From assembly GCA_020831765.1 (NCBI GenBank), contig JAFIFY010000059.1, forward strand, positions 1 through 64,000: a stretch of 64,000 bases of DNA. The letters are read 5' to 3'. The notes below the pieces were generated by a model that saw only the letters and a program-made list of their open reading frames with translations, was not told where the DNA came from and did not search any database. Position numbers and translations under genes: made by a program. Shown piece by piece: positions 62,646 to 64,000 of this stretch. Position 1 is the stretch's first letter, and every line of letters starts with the position of its first letter. The stretch is from Phycisphaeraceae bacterium (lineage in GTDB: Bacteria; Planctomycetota; Phycisphaerae; Phycisphaerales; Phycisphaeraceae).

Positions 62646-64000
62646 ATGCCAAGCCCGTACCCCGTATTTTTCTCCGTCGTGCTGATGTTGTCGCTGGGCT
62701 GTGCTTCGAGGTCCGGAGAGCTGGGAAGGGCGGCGAGGTCCGCCATGGATCAGAAGGATGTCCCCGCGTGGTCGGTGACGACGTTCGATGATGAAGCCGG
62801 CTTTCAGCGGCGAATCCACCCTACGATTCCGGCACTGGCTCAACAGAGCGTCGGGGTTCGCAGTCTGGCGGCCTCCCGTTGTCCGGATACCGATCTGCCG
62901 GTGCGTGTCTGGGCGGTGGAGGGCGAGACGATCATCTCCCCCTATACCGGAAGGGCTTATATCCAGGGCCCGACCGGATACTTCGGCCCCAAGGCCCGCA
63001 ATGAGGACGGGGAGATCACGGCGTTCGGCGGGGATCCGCTCAAGTATGATCTGCCGCCGGCGCAGGCGCGGCTGATGCTCGATCCCGATGATCAACAGGT
63101 GCGGGCGTTTCTGTCCATCCCCGGCAATCTCAACCAGCAGTATCACTTCGCCGCGGTGAACTGGTGCCGTCTGTATCCGGTGTTCGCTGAGAAGCTGGGT
63201 GAGGAGTGGCAGCAGCGCTTCGCCCAGGCGGTGGCCGAGTATCGGGAGAAGCGGCGACCCTCCGACGGCGAGCGTGAGCATGCGCCGATGGCCAGCGCGC
63301 ATGACCTTGTCGGTGAACCGGGGGAACTGCTCGGCGGCGGGGTGGAAGACGGCGGCACGGAAAACCACAAAACCATGAACCGCACCAGCGGCCTGCTCTA
63401 TGCCCAGTTGCTCGGCGATGAGGCGAAGATTTCCGGCTATCCGGCTCCTGAAGCACGCAACATCATCACGGAGATGATCCGCCATTATCTGGACATGCTG
63501 CTCCGCACCGGAAGCGGGGAGTACGACTCATCCACCTATTATCCGTATTCGATCCGGGGCTTTCTGAATCTGTATGACTTTTCGCCCGATCCCGCGACGC
63601 GCGACATGGCTCGCTTCGCCCTGGATTATTACCTGGCGACTTATGGGCTGAAGGTGTTCAACGGCTACCACACCGGCGCTCAGAAGCGGGGCTTTACTTC
63701 CGGCTTCGGCATGGCGGAGATGGAAGCGCTTTTGTGGGCGTATCTGCCCAAGGGCACCACATCGATGGAGTCGCCGCCCATTCTGACCATTCAACAGGCG
63801 ACCACCGACTATCGGCCCAATCGGGTGATCAGCAACATCATCACCAAGAATGTGGAGCTTCCCTTCGAGGCGTTCATCGCCCGGCCGACTTACCACCTGC
63901 GCGATCACAATGCCTTCCAGGAGACGTTCTACTGCTCGCATGCGTTCGCCATGGGCAGCATCGCGATGACCATGGTGGATAACCCGACGCAGCAGACGGT
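62646..64000 (+). CDS. Lipoprotein of unknown function, 3' end cut by the window edge
   Basis: The frame is open from an ATG with an AAGGA site to the end of the window (over 450 residues). The head MPSPYPVFFSVVLMLSLGCASRSG is a lipoprotein signal with lipobox SLGC. The mature part has many aromatic residues and His-rich loops (NGYHTGAQKRGFTSGFGMAEMEALLWAYLP, then TYHLRDHNAFQETFYCSHAFAMGS), resembling an alpha/alpha-barrel enzyme such as a polysaccharide lyase; I cannot name the family. It diverges from the GH1 gene, which suggests a link to sugar use. Confidence 0.75.
   Translation, partial: MPSPYPVFFSVVLMLSLGCASRSGELGRAARSAMDQKDVPAWSVTTFDDEAGFQRRIHPTIPALAQQSVGVRSLAASRCPDTDLPVRVWAVEGETIISPYTGRAYIQGPTGYFGPKARNEDGEITAFGGDPLKYDLPPAQARLMLDPDDQQVRAFLSIPGNLNQQYHFAAVNWCRLYPVFAEKLGEEWQQRFAQAVAEYREKRRPSDGEREHAPMASAHDLVGEPGELLGGGVEDGGTENHKTMNRTSGLLYAQLLGDEAKISGYPAPEARNIITEMIRHYLDMLLRTGSGEYDSSTYYPYSIRGFLNLYDFSPDPATRDMARFALDYYLATYGLKVFNGYHTGAQKRGFTSGFGMAEMEALLWAYLPKGTTSMESPPILTIQQATTDYRPNRVISNIITKNVELPFEAFIARPTYHLRDHNAFQETFYCSHAFAMGSIAMTMVDNPTQQT

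Overview
The window is a GC-rich stretch of bacterial chromosome. Its content points to a motile member of the Planctomycetota, most likely class Phycisphaerae. The reasons are a complete FliPQR-FlhBA flagellar export gate, an alternative complex III (ActABCDEF) feeding a caa3-type oxidase, many secreted proteins of unknown function, and genes broken up by long intergenic spacers. The taxonomic call is inference from gene content; there is no rRNA gene here to confirm it.

Layout. 1-0.8 kb: the 3' part of an IS630-family transposase. 0.8-2.5 kb: a short-chain dehydrogenase and a truncated GH2-like protein. 2.7-14.1 kb: the flagellar cluster fliN-fliO-fliP-fliQ-fliR-flhB-flhA-flhF, a gene of unknown family in the usual flhG slot, a small membrane protein and fliA, closed by a clear intrinsic terminator at 14.2 kb. 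14.4-19.7 kb: a large VWA-domain membrane protein and a membrane-anchored helical protein. 19.6-23.7 kb, minus strand: DinG-type helicase, metallophosphoesterase and Bax-inhibitor-1 family protein. 23.9-26.5 kb: a RibB protein with a degenerate RibA domain, then D-Ala-D-Ala ligase, separated by a spacer holding a 72-bp near-perfect palindrome. 26.6-33.7 kb: secreted or membrane proteins (one with prenyltransferase-type repeats, one HExxH peptidase), a TPR protein and UppP. 33.9-48.9 kb: the respiratory block actABCDEF, an unknown membrane protein, SCO assembly factor, coxB-A-C-D and a second subunit III-like gene. 49-51.3 kb, minus strand: a HigBA-type toxin-antitoxin pair, LemA and a DUF3137-like membrane protein. 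51.7-59 kb: a beta-propeller-like secreted protein, a coiled-coil lipoprotein, a TIGR01777 epimerase, a STAS protein, an isolated phage-portal-like protein and a MazG-like hydrolase. 59-61 kb: an orphan gene between degenerate repeats and two small membrane proteins. 61-64 kb: a GH1 beta-glucosidase and the start of a large lipoprotein.

How the genes work together. The flagellar block encodes the cytoplasmic export apparatus, a switch protein (FliN), the polar-placement GTPase FlhF and the late sigma factor, so it is a control and export module; fliM, hook and filament genes are not in the window. The respiratory block forms a quinol to cytochrome c to oxygen chain: the Act complex oxidises quinol and the adjacent A2-type caa3 oxidase, with a cytochrome c domain fused to subunit II, reduces oxygen. 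This arrangement is known from Rhodothermus-type respiratory chains.

The signals that gene annotation does not explain are: (i) short tandem arrays of a CCCCGGAA core at four separate places (fliO, a TPR/uppP spacer, the 42.2-kb gene, coxC), always on the same DNA strand, with locus-specific periods of 18, about 15, 18 and 12 nt, and read in two different coding phases; (ii) the 72-bp palindrome between ribB and ddl; (iii) an isolated portal-like gene behind a 20-bp tandem repeat and followed by a MazG gene; and (iv) a non-P-loop protein in the flhG slot.
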